NCBI RefSeq assembly: GCF_001612845.1
Contig: NZ_BDBF01000050.1
Location: 1-64,000 of the forward strand
Origin: Nocardia elegans NBRC 108235
GTDB lineage: Bacteria; Actinomycetota; Actinomycetes; Mycobacteriales; Mycobacteriaceae
Reading direction: 5' to 3'
DNA length: 64,000 bases
Part shown: positions 52,453 through 62,200 of the stretch, one piece after another
Layout: every line of letters begins with the position of its first letter
Numbering within the stretch: position 1 is the stretch's first letter
Program-made: the position numbers and the translations under genes
The notes under the pieces: model-generated
The model's database searches: none
The model's input: the letters and a program-made list of their open reading frames with translations, nothing else
Told to the model about the DNA's origin: nothing

Positions 52453-55400
52453 GTCGCAACAACAACGATCTGCCCATGCTGCCCCCGTGGCTGTCGGAGA
52501 GCGACGTCACGCAAACGGGGTACGAAGCGCCCGTCGAGAACCTCCCGCACGAGGAGTACATCCCGGAGGACAGCGGTCCGCGACGGTTGTTCTCCCGCAA
52601 ATCCGACGACCGGGCGGAGTCCGACAAGAAGGAGTCCGACCGGAAGTGGCGGAAATCCCGCCGCAAGGACAAGGCCGACGCCGAGCCTGCCGCCGGTGAG
52701 ACGTCACCCTCGTGGGGGCCGCCGGGAACCGCGGGGCCGCACGGCGATGCGCAGCCGGGGCCGGAATCGTTGCGCGGCAACGGTGTTCAGGGCTCCGAGC
52801 CGATGCCGTGGCAACAGCCGTCCGAGGGCTACGGTTCGGACGGCGCCCAGGGTGTGATCCCGGCCGACTTCCGTGCGCAGCAACAGAATCAGTTCGCGCA
52901 GCCGCCGGCTCAGCAGGCGCAGGCGTGGAATTCGTCGCCATCCGCAGCGTCCTCGGGCCACGACTTCGGCCGCCCGCCCGCTACCGCACAGCCGATTCCC
53001 GCTCCGGCGCCGGAGCAACCGCGGCCGACCACGCCGGGCCCGGACCAGGCGTCCGGCCCGCTTTCCTCCGCGCCGCTGTCCGGCGAGTTCCCGGCGGCAC
53101 CGCCGCAGACTCCGGCCCGCCCGCCGATTCCGCCCGCACCGCAACATCTGTCGAACACTCCCCTTCCGGCCGCCGAAGGCGCGGATGCGGAGCTGACCGT
53201 GCGGGTGACCCGGCGGCCCGACCTGCCGCCCCCGCCCCAGCAGTCGGCCCCGACTCCGCCGCCGCTGCCCGAGTGGCCGGACCCGACTCCCCCCGCCCGT
53301 TCCGGACCGCCGCCGCGGCTGGGCGTGCCGCAAGGTTACGAGGACGCGCCGTCGGGACCGAACAGCGCTGGCGCACAGCAGTTTTCACTGCCCGACACTC
53401 CCGTCGCACCGACAGCAACCGCGCCCGGCCTGCCGCAGCAGGAGGCGGATGCCCGCCCCGCCTCGGCGGAGATGCCGCTGACCGGAACCACTCCTCCCGT
53501 TCCGACGCACGGATCGGCGGCAGGTCCGTTCGGTTCGGGTCCGGACGCGAGCGAACGGGCCGAGAACGTGGGCGGCGGGGCTTCCCGCATCACCGAGGAG
53601 GCGCCCGCCTGGCTCGGCCGCGTGACGGAACAGTCGGCCGCGCAGGCCGATTCCGCGCCCGCGCGCGACGCCGCCGAGGCCTCGGTCGCGCCGATCTCGG
53701 ATTCGGGTGCGCCCGGCGAGACCGCCGTATCGAATACGCCTCAGGCGGACCTCCCCGCCGCAGCGGATGTGACGGGGAACGGTGGCGCCGGCACGTGGGA
53801 TGCCTTCGCACTCGGCACTGCCGCAGTTCCGCACGGTGGCGCACCTTCCGGACCGCGGTCTCTCCACCCGCCGGCGGTGGGAACCCATGCGCCGGAAAGT
53901 GATTCGGGCGCGTCGTCGGTCGTCGGCGGTGTCGGCTTCTACGGCTCCGGGGACGCCGGCACCGGTTCGGCAGATCAGCAGTGGAGCGGGCGACATCGGC
54001 TCGACTCCGAACGGGTGCCGGCTCAGGAACCTGTCGTGCGACCCGGACCGGATGCCGGTGCCGCGTGGAACGGACCGGATGCGCCGGCACCGCGGCCCGG
54101 CACGCATCAGCAGCTGCCGGAAGGCACCGGTCCGCAGTACGGCGCGGCGCCGCAGACGACGCAGTACCAGCAGCCACCCGCTCCGGACTTCGGAACACAC
54201 ACACCGCATTCCGGCCCGATGCCGCAGTCGCCGAATTCCGAATCGACGATGGTCGTCGGCCCGCACGGCGTTTCGCAGCCTCGGATCCCACAGCCGGCCC
54301 CGGACGCCCAGTGGCACAGCGCACCGCAACCGCCGCCGCAGGTGCCGGGCCCGGCGACCGGTCCCGAACAGCAGTGGGCCGCACGGCAGGCGGATCAATA
54401 TTCCCAGCCGCAGCAGTACGCGCAGCCGAATCCGTACATGCCGGGGCAGCAGGCCCATTCGCCCGAGCAGTATCAGCAGGCCCCCAACCCGCAGGCCCAC
54501 CAGCCGCAGCCGCAGCATCAGCAGTACCAGCAGGGTCAGCCGCCGCAGCAGTACCCACCGAACGGCGTGACGCCCTCGCTGGAGGATGTGCCGATGCGCC
54601 GGGCGAAGAAGGCCCCCGGTTCGGGGTGGCGGCGCGCGGTGCACCACATGTCGGGCGGTGCCATCAATCCGGGTATGTCCGCGGAGGAGCGGCGTCTGCA
54701 GGAACTGGTGGCTCGCATCCGGCAGCCGGTGCGCGGCGACTACCGGATCGCCACCCTGTCGTTGAAGGGCGGCGTCGGCAAGACGACCACCACCATGGGC
54801 ATCGGCTCGATCTTCGCCTCCATCCGCGGCGACCGCGTGATCGCCGTCGACGCCAACCCGGACTTCGGCACACTCTCGCAGCGGGTGCCGCTGCAGACCC
54901 GATCCACGGTGCGAGATCTGTTGCTGGATCAACAGATTCGCAGTTACGGCGACGTGCGGCGGCACACGTCGCAGGCCACCAGCCGGTTGGAGGTGCTGGC
55001 CAGTGAGCGTGATCCGGCGGCGTCGGAATCGTTCAGCGAGGACGAGTACCGCCAGGTGCTGCGCGTCCTGCAGCGGTTCTACAACATCATCCTCACCGAC
55101 TGCGGTACCGGACTGATGCATTCGGCCATGGCGGGTGTGCTGGATCTGGCGCATTCGCTGGTGCTGATCTCGTCGTCGGCGATCGACGGCGCCCGTAGTG
55201 CGGCGGCGACGCTGGACTGGCTCTCCCTGCACGGGCACGATCACCTGGTGCGCAATGCCGTGGTGGTGATCAATCTGCCGCGCGAGGGGTCGCCGAATGT
55301 GGCGATTCAGCATCTGCGCGAATACTTTCTGGCCCGCTGCCGCGCCGTGCACGTCATCCCCTACGACCCGCATCTGGCCGAGGGCGCCGAGATCGATCTG

Positions 55401-55499
55401 GCCCGGCTGCACAAGAACACCAAGCGGGCGCTGGTCGAACTGGCCGCGACGGTGGCCGACGATTTCGCCACCGACCATCGGCGGTTCGGCGGTTACTGA
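52449..55499 (+). CDS. EspI-like MinD/ParA-family ATPase with long Pro-rich N-terminus
   Basis: A 1016-residue protein. Residues ~1-740 are disordered and rich in Pro/Gln/Ala/Gly. Residues ~750-1016 are a deviant Walker ATPase: RIATLSLKGGVGKTTTTMGIG (P-loop KGGVGKTT), VIAVDANPDFGTL, and the NIILTDCGTG switch. Resembles Rv3876 (EspI) and other ESX-associated MinD-like proteins that may link secretion to energy or cell position. GTG 52449 has GAGGT upstream. Its 3' end overlaps the convergent regulator gene by 7 bases. Confidence 0.85.
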   Translation: MSRNNNDLPMLPPWLSESDVTQTGYEAPVENLPHEEYIPEDSGPRRLFSRKSDDRAESDKKESDRKWRKSRRKDKADAEPAAGETSPSWGPPGTAGPHGDAQPGPESLRGNGVQGSEPMPWQQPSEGYGSDGAQGVIPADFRAQQQNQFAQPPAQQAQAWNSSPSAASSGHDFGRPPATAQPIPAPAPEQPRPTTPGPDQASGPLSSAPLSGEFPAAPPQTPARPPIPPAPQHLSNTPLPAAEGADAELTVRVTRRPDLPPPPQQSAPTPPPLPEWPDPTPPARSGPPPRLGVPQGYEDAPSGPNSAGAQQFSLPDTPVAPTATAPGLPQQEADARPASAEMPLTGTTPPVPTHGSAAGPFGSGPDASERAENVGGGASRITEEAPAWLGRVTEQSAAQADSAPARDAAEASVAPISDSGAPGETAVSNTPQADLPAAADVTGNGGAGTWDAFALGTAAVPHGGAPSGPRSLHPPAVGTHAPESDSGASSVVGGVGFYGSGDAGTGSADQQWSGRHRLDSERVPAQEPVVRPGPDAGAAWNGPDAPAPRPGTHQQLPEGTGPQYGAAPQTTQYQQPPAPDFGTHTPHSGPMPQSPNSESTMVVGPHGVSQPRIPQPAPDAQWHSAPQPPPQVPGPATGPEQQWAARQADQYSQPQQYAQPNPYMPGQQAHSPEQYQQAPNPQAHQPQPQHQQYQQGQPPQQYPPNGVTPSLEDVPMRRAKKAPGSGWRRAVHHMSGGAINPGMSAEERRLQELVARIRQPVRGDYRIATLSLKGGVGKTTTTMGIGSIFASIRGDRVIAVDANPDFGTLSQRVPLQTRSTVRDLLLDQQIRSYGDVRRHTSQATSRLEVLASERDPAASESFSEDEYRQVLRVLQRFYNIILTDCGTGLMHSAMAGVLDLAHSLVLISSSAIDGARSAAATLDWLSLHGHDHLVRNAVVVINLPREGSPNVAIQHLREYFLARCRAVHVIPYDPHLAEGAEIDLARLHKNTKRALVELAATVADDFATDHRRFGGY

Positions 55500-56485
55500 G
55501 TGCCGCGGTCCTGCCAGGTGAGCGGGGTCGCCCGGACTTCGGCGATACTGCGTCCGCGGCGGCGGCGGAACAGGCTTCGCAGGGTGCCCGCGTTGAGGTA
55601 GCCGACCCGCGCGGCCACCGTCTCCACGGTGGCGTTGGTGGTGCGCAGCAGCCGGGTGGCGCGCTCGAGGCGGATCTCGTTCACGAAATCCCGTGGTGAC
55701 ATCCCGATTTCGGCCTGGGTAGCACGCTGCAGGCTGCGCACGGTGACGCCGAGTTCGCGAGCGACGTCGGTGATCCGGAACTGCTCGGCGATATGGCCGC
55801 GCACCCAGCGTTCGAACGCCGCCACCAGCGAATTCCCGCGCGCGATCACCTGCGGGACGATGTAGTCGCGTTGTTCGCCTCCGCTGCCGGCCAACAGCAT
55901 CCGGGCCGCGCGTTCGGCTTGGGCGGGACTGCGACCGGCCACCGTGGCCAATGCGAGGTCGAGGTGCGCCAGGGCCGCCGCGGCCGTCGCGATATGACCG
56001 GAACGGCACAGGATGCGCCCCTCGTCCAGGTCGACGTTCGGATAGCGGCGACGGAAGGCCGGACCGAGCCACCAGCTCGTCGTCGCGGGCAGGCCGTCGA
56101 GCACCCCGGCCTCGGCGAGGAAGAAGGTTCCGGTGCACGCGGCGGCCAGCCCGGTCCCCGCCAGGTGTGCCTGCGAAATGCGTTCCAGTACCGGCCTGTT
56201 GGCGGGCGCGGCGATGAGGTCGACCACCGCGTCCGCATCCATGGCCAGCACGGCGGGCACGATGATCGGGCCGATGTCGGCGGGTACCTCGGCCAACGGT
56301 GTGGTGGGAATCAGATGGCCGTGGCCCGAGCGGACGCTGCCGCCGAGCGCGACGGTGTGCACCCGCCACGGCTCGGGTTCCAGCTCCGGATCGTCGACGA
56401 GCGAGTTCGCCGTGTTGAAGACCTCCAGCACGGCGGCGAGACCGAGGTCTCCGACGCCATCCACGACGAAAACCGCGACATCCAT
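55493..56485 (-). CDS. GlxA-family AraC-type regulator with DJ-1/PfpI domain
   Basis: A 330-residue regulator. It has an N-terminal class I glutamine-amidotransferase/DJ-1-like domain (MDVAVFVVDGVGDLGLAAVLEVFNTAN; nucleophile-elbow ACTGTFFLAEAG) and two C-terminal AraC helix-turn-helix motifs (~235-325, RITDVARELGVTVRSLQR...VAARVGYLNAGTLRSLFRR). Ligand unknown. ATG 56485 begins at the conserved strand; the frame is open to 56539. Divergent from the tRNA-editing gene. Confidence 0.88.
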   Translation of the reverse strand: MDVAVFVVDGVGDLGLAAVLEVFNTANSLVDDPELEPEPWRVHTVALGGSVRSGHGHLIPTTPLAEVPADIGPIIVPAVLAMDADAVVDLIAAPANRPVLERISQAHLAGTGLAAACTGTFFLAEAGVLDGLPATTSWWLGPAFRRRYPNVDLDEGRILCRSGHIATAAAALAHLDLALATVAGRSPAQAERAARMLLAGSGGEQRDYIVPQVIARGNSLVAAFERWVRGHIAEQFRITDVARELGVTVRSLQRATQAEIGMSPRDFVNEIRLERATRLLRTTNATVETVAARVGYLNAGTLRSLFRRRRGRSIAEVRATPLTWQDRGTQ

Positions 56486-56585
56486 GTCGCAAACAGTACT
56501 GAATGCGTCGGATACGACACTGATATTGCGCGTATCCACCGCTTAGGGTTTCCGGTATGACGGTGTGGGCGAACAGAGGTGCACG

Positions 56586-57113
56586 ATGCGCATCGTGAGC
56601 AGTGCGTGTCACCTCTTCGAATACGAGGTCACCGCGGCAGGGCCGTGCGCGGTCGCGCTGGATCCGGCGGCCGTGCGCGCCCGGAAAATGTTCGTGGACT
56701 GCCTGGTCCTGCAGATCGCGGTCGAGCCGGGCGATGCCGCGGTACTTCCGGCGGCGGTCGAGGTCGTGAAAACCATTGCGCTACACAACGACGCCGGCTA
56801 CATCGTCGTCGAAAGCGTGGCGCCGTGGGCACGAAACGATCGACGCGCCGGCGGCGGAGCACCTGACGACGTACTCACCGGCCTGGCGGATGCGCTGGAC
56901 GTCGTGTCCGAGCTCACCGAGCGCCTGGAGGAACGCGGCGAACTGGTCCACCTGATGCCGTTCGGCTGGAACACGATTCGCTTCACCGAACTGGCCGGTG
57001 GGTCACGACCACGGCGGGTGACCCGATTGAATCCGGCACCGCTGCCGGCGGATCGGTCACGCCTCAGCCGCGCACCGCGGATGGCGGGCTCGTGCCGATC
57101 GTTGAGCTACTAG
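56586..57113 (+). CDS. Stand-alone threonyl-tRNA editing-domain protein
   Basis: A 175-residue protein resembling the archaeal ThrRS editing domain (PF08915 type, D-aminoacyl-tRNA-deacylase fold). It starts MRIVSSACHLFEYEV and ends the domain with LVHLMPFGWNTIRF, matching the archaeal 'aPFGWyk' motif. Such domains hydrolyse Ser-tRNA(Thr). ATG 56586 lies 6 bases after AGAGG. The basic, low-complexity tail is not part of the domain. An aminoacyl-tRNA-trimming role is inferred. Confidence 0.7.
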   Translation: MRIVSSACHLFEYEVTAAGPCAVALDPAAVRARKMFVDCLVLQIAVEPGDAAVLPAAVEVVKTIALHNDAGYIVVESVAPWARNDRRAGGGAPDDVLTGLADALDVVSELTERLEERGELVHLMPFGWNTIRFTELAGGSRPRRVTRLNPAPLPADRSRLSRAPRMAGSCRSLSY

Positions 57114-57119
57114 GCCGAC

Positions 57120-57626
57120 TCACCAGGTCGGCAGGCGACGCCGTCCGGCGAGGACCTCACGCACGAGATCGTCGTAACCGTCGGCCAATTCGGCCAGGTG
57201 ATGCCAGGCACTGTGCAGCACATCGTCGTTCGCGTCGAGGGTCATCAGCGCGTGGTGCGCGCGGACCGACGCTTCGGCCAGCCGGTCGATGACGGCGCCG
57301 ATCGTTTCGGTGTGCAAGGTGGCGCCGGAACCCTGCTGCGGCACGGCGCGGACGATCCAATCGTCGATCGCCATCACCAATTCCATTCGCCGTCTGCCGA
57401 TTTCGATCATCAGGGCGGAGTCCGGATCCGGAGTGGAACCGCCGCGGCCGAGCTGGCGTTCGAACAGCACCGCCAGGTCGCGCGCGAACCACAGGATCGG
57501 GCCGCCGATCACGCGGTGCCCCCGGCACGCACGCAACAACAGATCCGAACTCGGCAGAACTTCGGTCGTCAGGAACTCGACGGCCGTCGGTGTGTGTGGT
57601 GTGTCGGGCAATGCCACGACCACCAT
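57120..57626 (-). CDS. DUF4254-family protein
   Basis: A 168-residue soluble helical protein. The segments LLRACRGH, LARDLAVLFERQL, IEIGRRRMELVMAIDDWI, LHTETIGAVIDRLAEASVRAHHAL and WHHLAELADGYDDL are typical of DUF4254, of unknown function. ATG 57626 lies 8 bases after GGAGA; other starts run to 57680. Convergent with the editing protein and divergent from the GntR gene. Confidence 0.7.
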   Translation of the reverse strand: MVVVALPDTPHTPTAVEFLTTEVLPSSDLLLRACRGHRVIGGPILWFARDLAVLFERQLGRGGSTPDPDSALMIEIGRRRMELVMAIDDWIVRAVPQQGSGATLHTETIGAVIDRLAEASVRAHHALMTLDANDDVLHSAWHHLAELADGYDDLVREVLAGRRRLPTW

Positions 57627-57697
57627 CGGGGACGTCTCCAAACCAGCCACGTTGCCTCGCCGTCGTCGCCGTACAACCAATGGTCAGGACGTTCATT

Positions 57698-57725
57698 ACA
57701 ATAAACCTCTGAATGTGTGTGTCAA
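57698..57725 (-). promoter_or_regulatory. Sigma-70-type promoter for the DUF4254 gene
   Basis: On the minus strand a perfect -35 TTGACA (57725-57720), a 16-base spacer and -10 TATTGT (57703-57698). The -35 box lies inside GTGTG...CACAC inverted sequences, a plausible operator of the divergent GntR regulator. A -10-like TAGACT for gntR is at 57755. Confidence 0.6.
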
Positions 57726-57792
57726 GGGTCACACTGCCCCGTCAACCAGCAGAGTAGACTTTCTTTCGTTGAAGGTACAACCGAGGAGCGAG

Positions 57793-58632
57793 ATGGCCGC
57801 CGGTCCGAGGTACCAGCGCATCGCCGACGTCCTACGGGAGGCGATTCGCGACGGCACGTACAAACCTGGTGATCGCCTGCCCAGCCACAACGAGCTGGCC
57901 GATCAGATGCATGTCTCGATCACCACCGCGCGCAACGCGATTCAGGTGCTCGTCGCCGAAAACCTGCTGTTCACAGCGACTTCCCGGGGCACGATCGTGC
58001 GCAGCCAGGAGGTCCTGGAATCCGTGGTGACCAGCCACATTCGGCGCGATCGCCCCAAGTCGGCACACGACATCTTCTCCGAGACCGCCCGTGCCGCCGG
58101 ACGAGAACCGGCCAAACAGTTCAGCGCCCGGATGGAACCGGCCGGTACGGACGTCGCGCACTGGCTCGGCGTGCCGAAGGACTCCTGGGTCGTCGCCCGC
58201 ACCGTGGTGCAGTACCTCGACAACGAACCGTGGTCGTGGGAGGTCAGCTACTATCCGCGTGACCTCGCCGAACTCACCGGAATCGATTCCCCGCACGACA
58301 TTCCGGAGGGCACCACGCGGCGGCTGGCCGCGCGCGGATATCCCGAAACGGCCCATCGGGATACGGTCGTGGCGCGCCCCGCGAGTGCCGACGAGGCCGC
58401 CGTCCTGGGTGTCGGAGCCGGCACCATGCTGCTCGACCATCTGCGCATCGGCGCGAGCAACACCCGCGTCATGCGGGTCACGCGCCAGCGGTCGCTGGCC
58501 GCGCGCAACCGGCTGGCCTACGAACTCGGTGACGACGAGGGCACCGCCCTCATCCGCAAGACCCTGGGAGCGCCGCCTCCTCCGGGCAACTCCCATTCCT
58601 TCGGTAACTCGCTGGTTCCCGGCTCACCATGA
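57793..58632 (+). CDS. GntR/UTRA-family transcriptional regulator
   Basis: A 279-residue regulator. N-terminal winged helix (about 6-72, RYQRIADVLREAIRDGTYKPGDRLPS...VSITTARNAI) and C-terminal UTRA ligand domain (~95-255). ATG 57793 follows GAGGAGCGAG; the longer frame runs into the promoter region. It overlaps the next gene's ATG by four bases (ATGA). Likely controls itself and the divergent DUF4254 gene through the shared intergenic region (inferred). Confidence 0.88.
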   Translation: MAAGPRYQRIADVLREAIRDGTYKPGDRLPSHNELADQMHVSITTARNAIQVLVAENLLFTATSRGTIVRSQEVLESVVTSHIRRDRPKSAHDIFSETARAAGREPAKQFSARMEPAGTDVAHWLGVPKDSWVVARTVVQYLDNEPWSWEVSYYPRDLAELTGIDSPHDIPEGTTRRLAARGYPETAHRDTVVARPASADEAAVLGVGAGTMLLDHLRIGASNTRVMRVTRQRSLAARNRLAYELGDDEGTALIRKTLGAPPPPGNSHSFGNSLVPGSP

Positions 58633-59213
58633 CGATCCGCATCCGCCAGGCCCGCTCGGCCGAACTCGGCAGCATCTGCCGACTGCGGCTCCAACGCACG
58701 GCCTGGCTTGCGGCACGCGGGTCGGACCAGTGGACCCGGCAGGGCCGGGGGCTGCCGATCGAACGGTTTGCCCACGCGGTCGGCCGGTCGGTTTCGGCCG
58801 GGGAGACCTGGGTGGCGGAGGTGAACGGCGAATTCGCGGGAACCGTCACCGTGAACGATCGCGCCGACCCCGGTTTGTGGTCACCGCGGGAGATCGCCGA
58901 CGCGGTGATCGTGCACTACATGATCGTCGATCTGCGCTTCGCCGGCTGCCGTGTCGGCCGCGCGCTGCTCGCCCATGCCGCCGCGGTGGCCGTTGCGCGG
59001 CAACGCAATTGGGTGCGGTTGGACGCCTGGACCCGGAATACCGACCTGCACCGGTACTACCGCGCGGCGGGATTCCGGCTGGCCCGCATCGCCAACCCGG
59101 CGGTCAGCGGACCCTCGGCCGCGCTGTTCGAACGCCGCACCGACAGCTGGGACTTACCGGAACCGATAGTGCGGCGGCACCTGCACGCCGACCGGGTCGA
59201 TCCGGTGCCCTGA
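58629..59213 (+). CDS. GNAT-family acetyltransferase
   Basis: A 194-residue GNAT enzyme. It has a strand-helix start (IRIRQARSAELGSICRL), the acetyl-CoA-binding segment HYMIVDLRFAGCRVGRALLAHA (~98-120) and the LHRYYRAAGF C-terminal strand. Coupled to gntR by a four-base overlap. Acceptor unknown. Convergent with eccC after 2 bases. Confidence 0.82.
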   Translation: MTIRIRQARSAELGSICRLRLQRTAWLAARGSDQWTRQGRGLPIERFAHAVGRSVSAGETWVAEVNGEFAGTVTVNDRADPGLWSPREIADAVIVHYMIVDLRFAGCRVGRALLAHAAAVAVARQRNWVRLDAWTRNTDLHRYYRAAGFRLARIANPAVSGPSAALFERRTDSWDLPEPIVRRHLHADRVDPVP

Positions 59214-59215
59214 CC

Positions 59216-62200
59216 TCAGACCGGCGGCAGATAGCTCACCTGCACCATTTCGTTCTCCCGGGCACGGGATACGAGCGTGCCCCGGCCCGGTGCCAGCTTG
59301 CCCGACCGCACGTCGCCGAGCAGTTTGCCCTCGTCCTTGGGCGCCGACATCAGCAGCGCGTCGACCGACAGGTCCTTCATCATGCCCAGCACCTTGTCGT
59401 ACAGCGCCCGCGAGGCACCGCCGGAGCGGCGCGCCACGATCAGATGCATACCGATATCGCGGGCCTGCGGGATGAATTCCAGCAGCGGCTCGAGCGGATT
59501 GCCCGCACCGGTGGCGACCATGTCGTAGTCGTCGACCACGATGTAGATCTCCGGTCCGGTCCACCAGCTGCGGTCGCGCAACTGCTGCGGGGTGATGTCC
59601 GAACCCGGAATCCGCTGTCGCAGATAGGCGGCGACCTCCTTGATCATGTCGAACGACGTCTGGCCCGAGGTGGAGTAACCGGCCAGCTGCTGGCCCTCCA
59701 GGACGCCGAGCATCGTGCGCCGGTAGTCGATCAGGATGACGCGCGCCTGCTCGGCCGTCGAATTCTCGGTGATGCCGAGCACGATGTTGCGCAGCAGCGT
59801 GGTCTTGCCGCACTCCACGTCGGCGAAGGCCATCAGATGCGGCTGGGCGTCGAAATCCATGACCAGCGGCGCCAATTCGTTCTCACCGAGGCCGACCACC
59901 ACCCGGGTGGCGCTGCATTCGACCCCGTGCTTCGCGGCCTCGGCGAGCACCTGTTCGCGCGGCACCCGCAGCGGCAGCATGCGGACCGCGGGTGCGCGCC
60001 GATCACCGTAGAGCTCGGCGAACTGGCTGCGTGCCAGCGCGATACCGTCGGAGAGAGTCGCCGGATCGGAGCTGGAATCCAGGCGCGGCAGGGCGACCAG
60101 CATATGCAGCTTCTCCGGTGTCAGACCGCGGCCGGGGCGGCCCACCGGTACCAGCACCGCGGTGCGACGGTCCATTTCGGAATCGCTGGGGTCGCCGAGG
60201 CGCAGTTCGAGCCGGGTGCCGACGAGATCCTTGACCGCCGGGCGGATCTCGCCCCAGCGGGTGGCGCCGATCATGAGGTGGATGCCGTAGGACAGACCCT
60301 GCGCGGCCAGTGCGTTGAAGGCCGGTTCCAGTACGTCGAATTCGGCGCGGATGGTCGCCCAGCCGTCGACGACCAGGAAGACGTCGCCGAACAGATCCTG
60401 CGACAGCGGGTCCGCCGCCTGTTCGGCCGGACTCCGCTGTGCCAGTTCGGCTTTACGGCGGCGGAATTCGTGGATCGACTCGATGCCCAGCTCCCGGAAC
60501 CGCTCCTCGCGCTGGTGCAGCAGGGTCACCATCTCGGCGACGGTGCGGCGCACCCGGTCGATATCCATGCGCCCGGCCACCGAGCCGACGTGCGGGATGT
60601 CGGACAGGCCCGCCAGCGTGCCACCACCGAAGTCCAGGCAGTAGAACTGCACCTGCTCCGGCGTGTGGGTGGCCGCGGCCGCCATGATGATCGAACGCAG
60701 CGTGGTCGACTTGCCCGACTGCGGACCGCCGACCACGGCCAGGTTACCCTGTCCCGCCGACAGATCCATGATCAGCACGTCGCGGCGCTGCTCGTAGGGC
60801 TTGTCGATCACACCGATCGGCCACCACAACCGGCCGTGCCGGTTCACCGGAGAGCGCCAGTCCGGATCGGGTAGCAGCATGTCCACCGACGGTGATTCGT
60901 CCAGCGGAGGCAGCCACACCTCGTGGGCCGGGCGGCCGTGACCGCGCAATCGATCCACGACCACATTGAGCAGTGTCTTGGGGACGGTTTCGGCGGGGGT
61001 GCCGGGCGGCAGCTCCAGCTCCGCTTCCGGTGAGCCGGGCGGCGGCGGAAGTTCGGGCCGGCCCAGCGGTCCGCGCGCCGGAGCGGCGGCGACCGGGGTG
61101 CGCACCGGGACCGGCGCCGCGGTGAACACCACCGGCTCCTGTCCGCCGCCGCGCTGCCCACCGCCGGTGCGGCCGGGCGCGTTGCCCGCGGGTGATTCGT
61201 AGGCGCCGGAGACGTAGCAGGCGTTGAACCGCAGCGGATCGTCGGCATCGCTTTTGAGGTAGCCCGAGCCCGGCACACTCGGCAGGTGGTAGGCGTCGGT
61301 GATGCCGAGCACCGCCCGCGACTCGTTGGCGGAGAAGGTGCGCAGGCCGATCCGGTAGGACAGGTGCGAGTCGAGGCCGCGCAGCTTGTTCTCCTCGAGC
61401 CGCTGCGAGGCCAGCAGCAGGTGGACGCGCAGGGACCGGCCCAGACGGCCGATCATGACGAACAGGTCCGCGAAATCCGGCTTCTGCGAGAGCAATTCGG
61501 AGAACTCGTCGACGATGATGAACAGCGCGGGCAGCGGATCCAGCGCCGCGCCGGCCGCGCGGGCTCGCTCGTACTCGGTGACGTTGGCGAAGTTGCCGGC
61601 CGAGCGGAGCAGTTCCTGGCGCCGGGTCATCTCACCCGACAGCGCGTCCTTCATGCGGTCGACGAGGGCGATCTCCTCCTCCAGGTTGGTGATCACCGCG
61701 GCGACATGTGCGAGCGATTCGAGTCCGAGGAAGGTGGCGCCGCCCTTGAAGTCGACCAGCACCATGTTCAGCTGATCCGGCGAATGGGTCGTCACCATGG
61801 ACAGCACCAGGGTGCGCAGAAATTCGGACTTACCCGAACCCGTTGCGCCGATGCACAATCCGTGCGGGCCCATACCGTTCTCGGCCGACTCCTTGATGTC
61901 GATCTCGACCGGGGTGCCGTCGGGCGTGATGCCGATCGGCACGCGGAGCCGCTCGCGGTCGTTGCGCGGGCGCCACACCGACGCCGGATCGATCTGCGCG
62001 GCATCGGGAATCTTCAACAGCTCCATCAGGCCGGGCACGGCTCGCGATTCGTCGCCGAGGCTCACGATCTGGGCCGCGGTGGCCACCCGATAGCGGGCCA
62101 GCGCCCGCGCCAGGGTCTGCGCTTCGGCGATCGTCACCGGGTCGGACGTGGCGAATTGCTCCACGCCCGCGGCGGATCTCGCGGCGACGGTACCGTCGGC

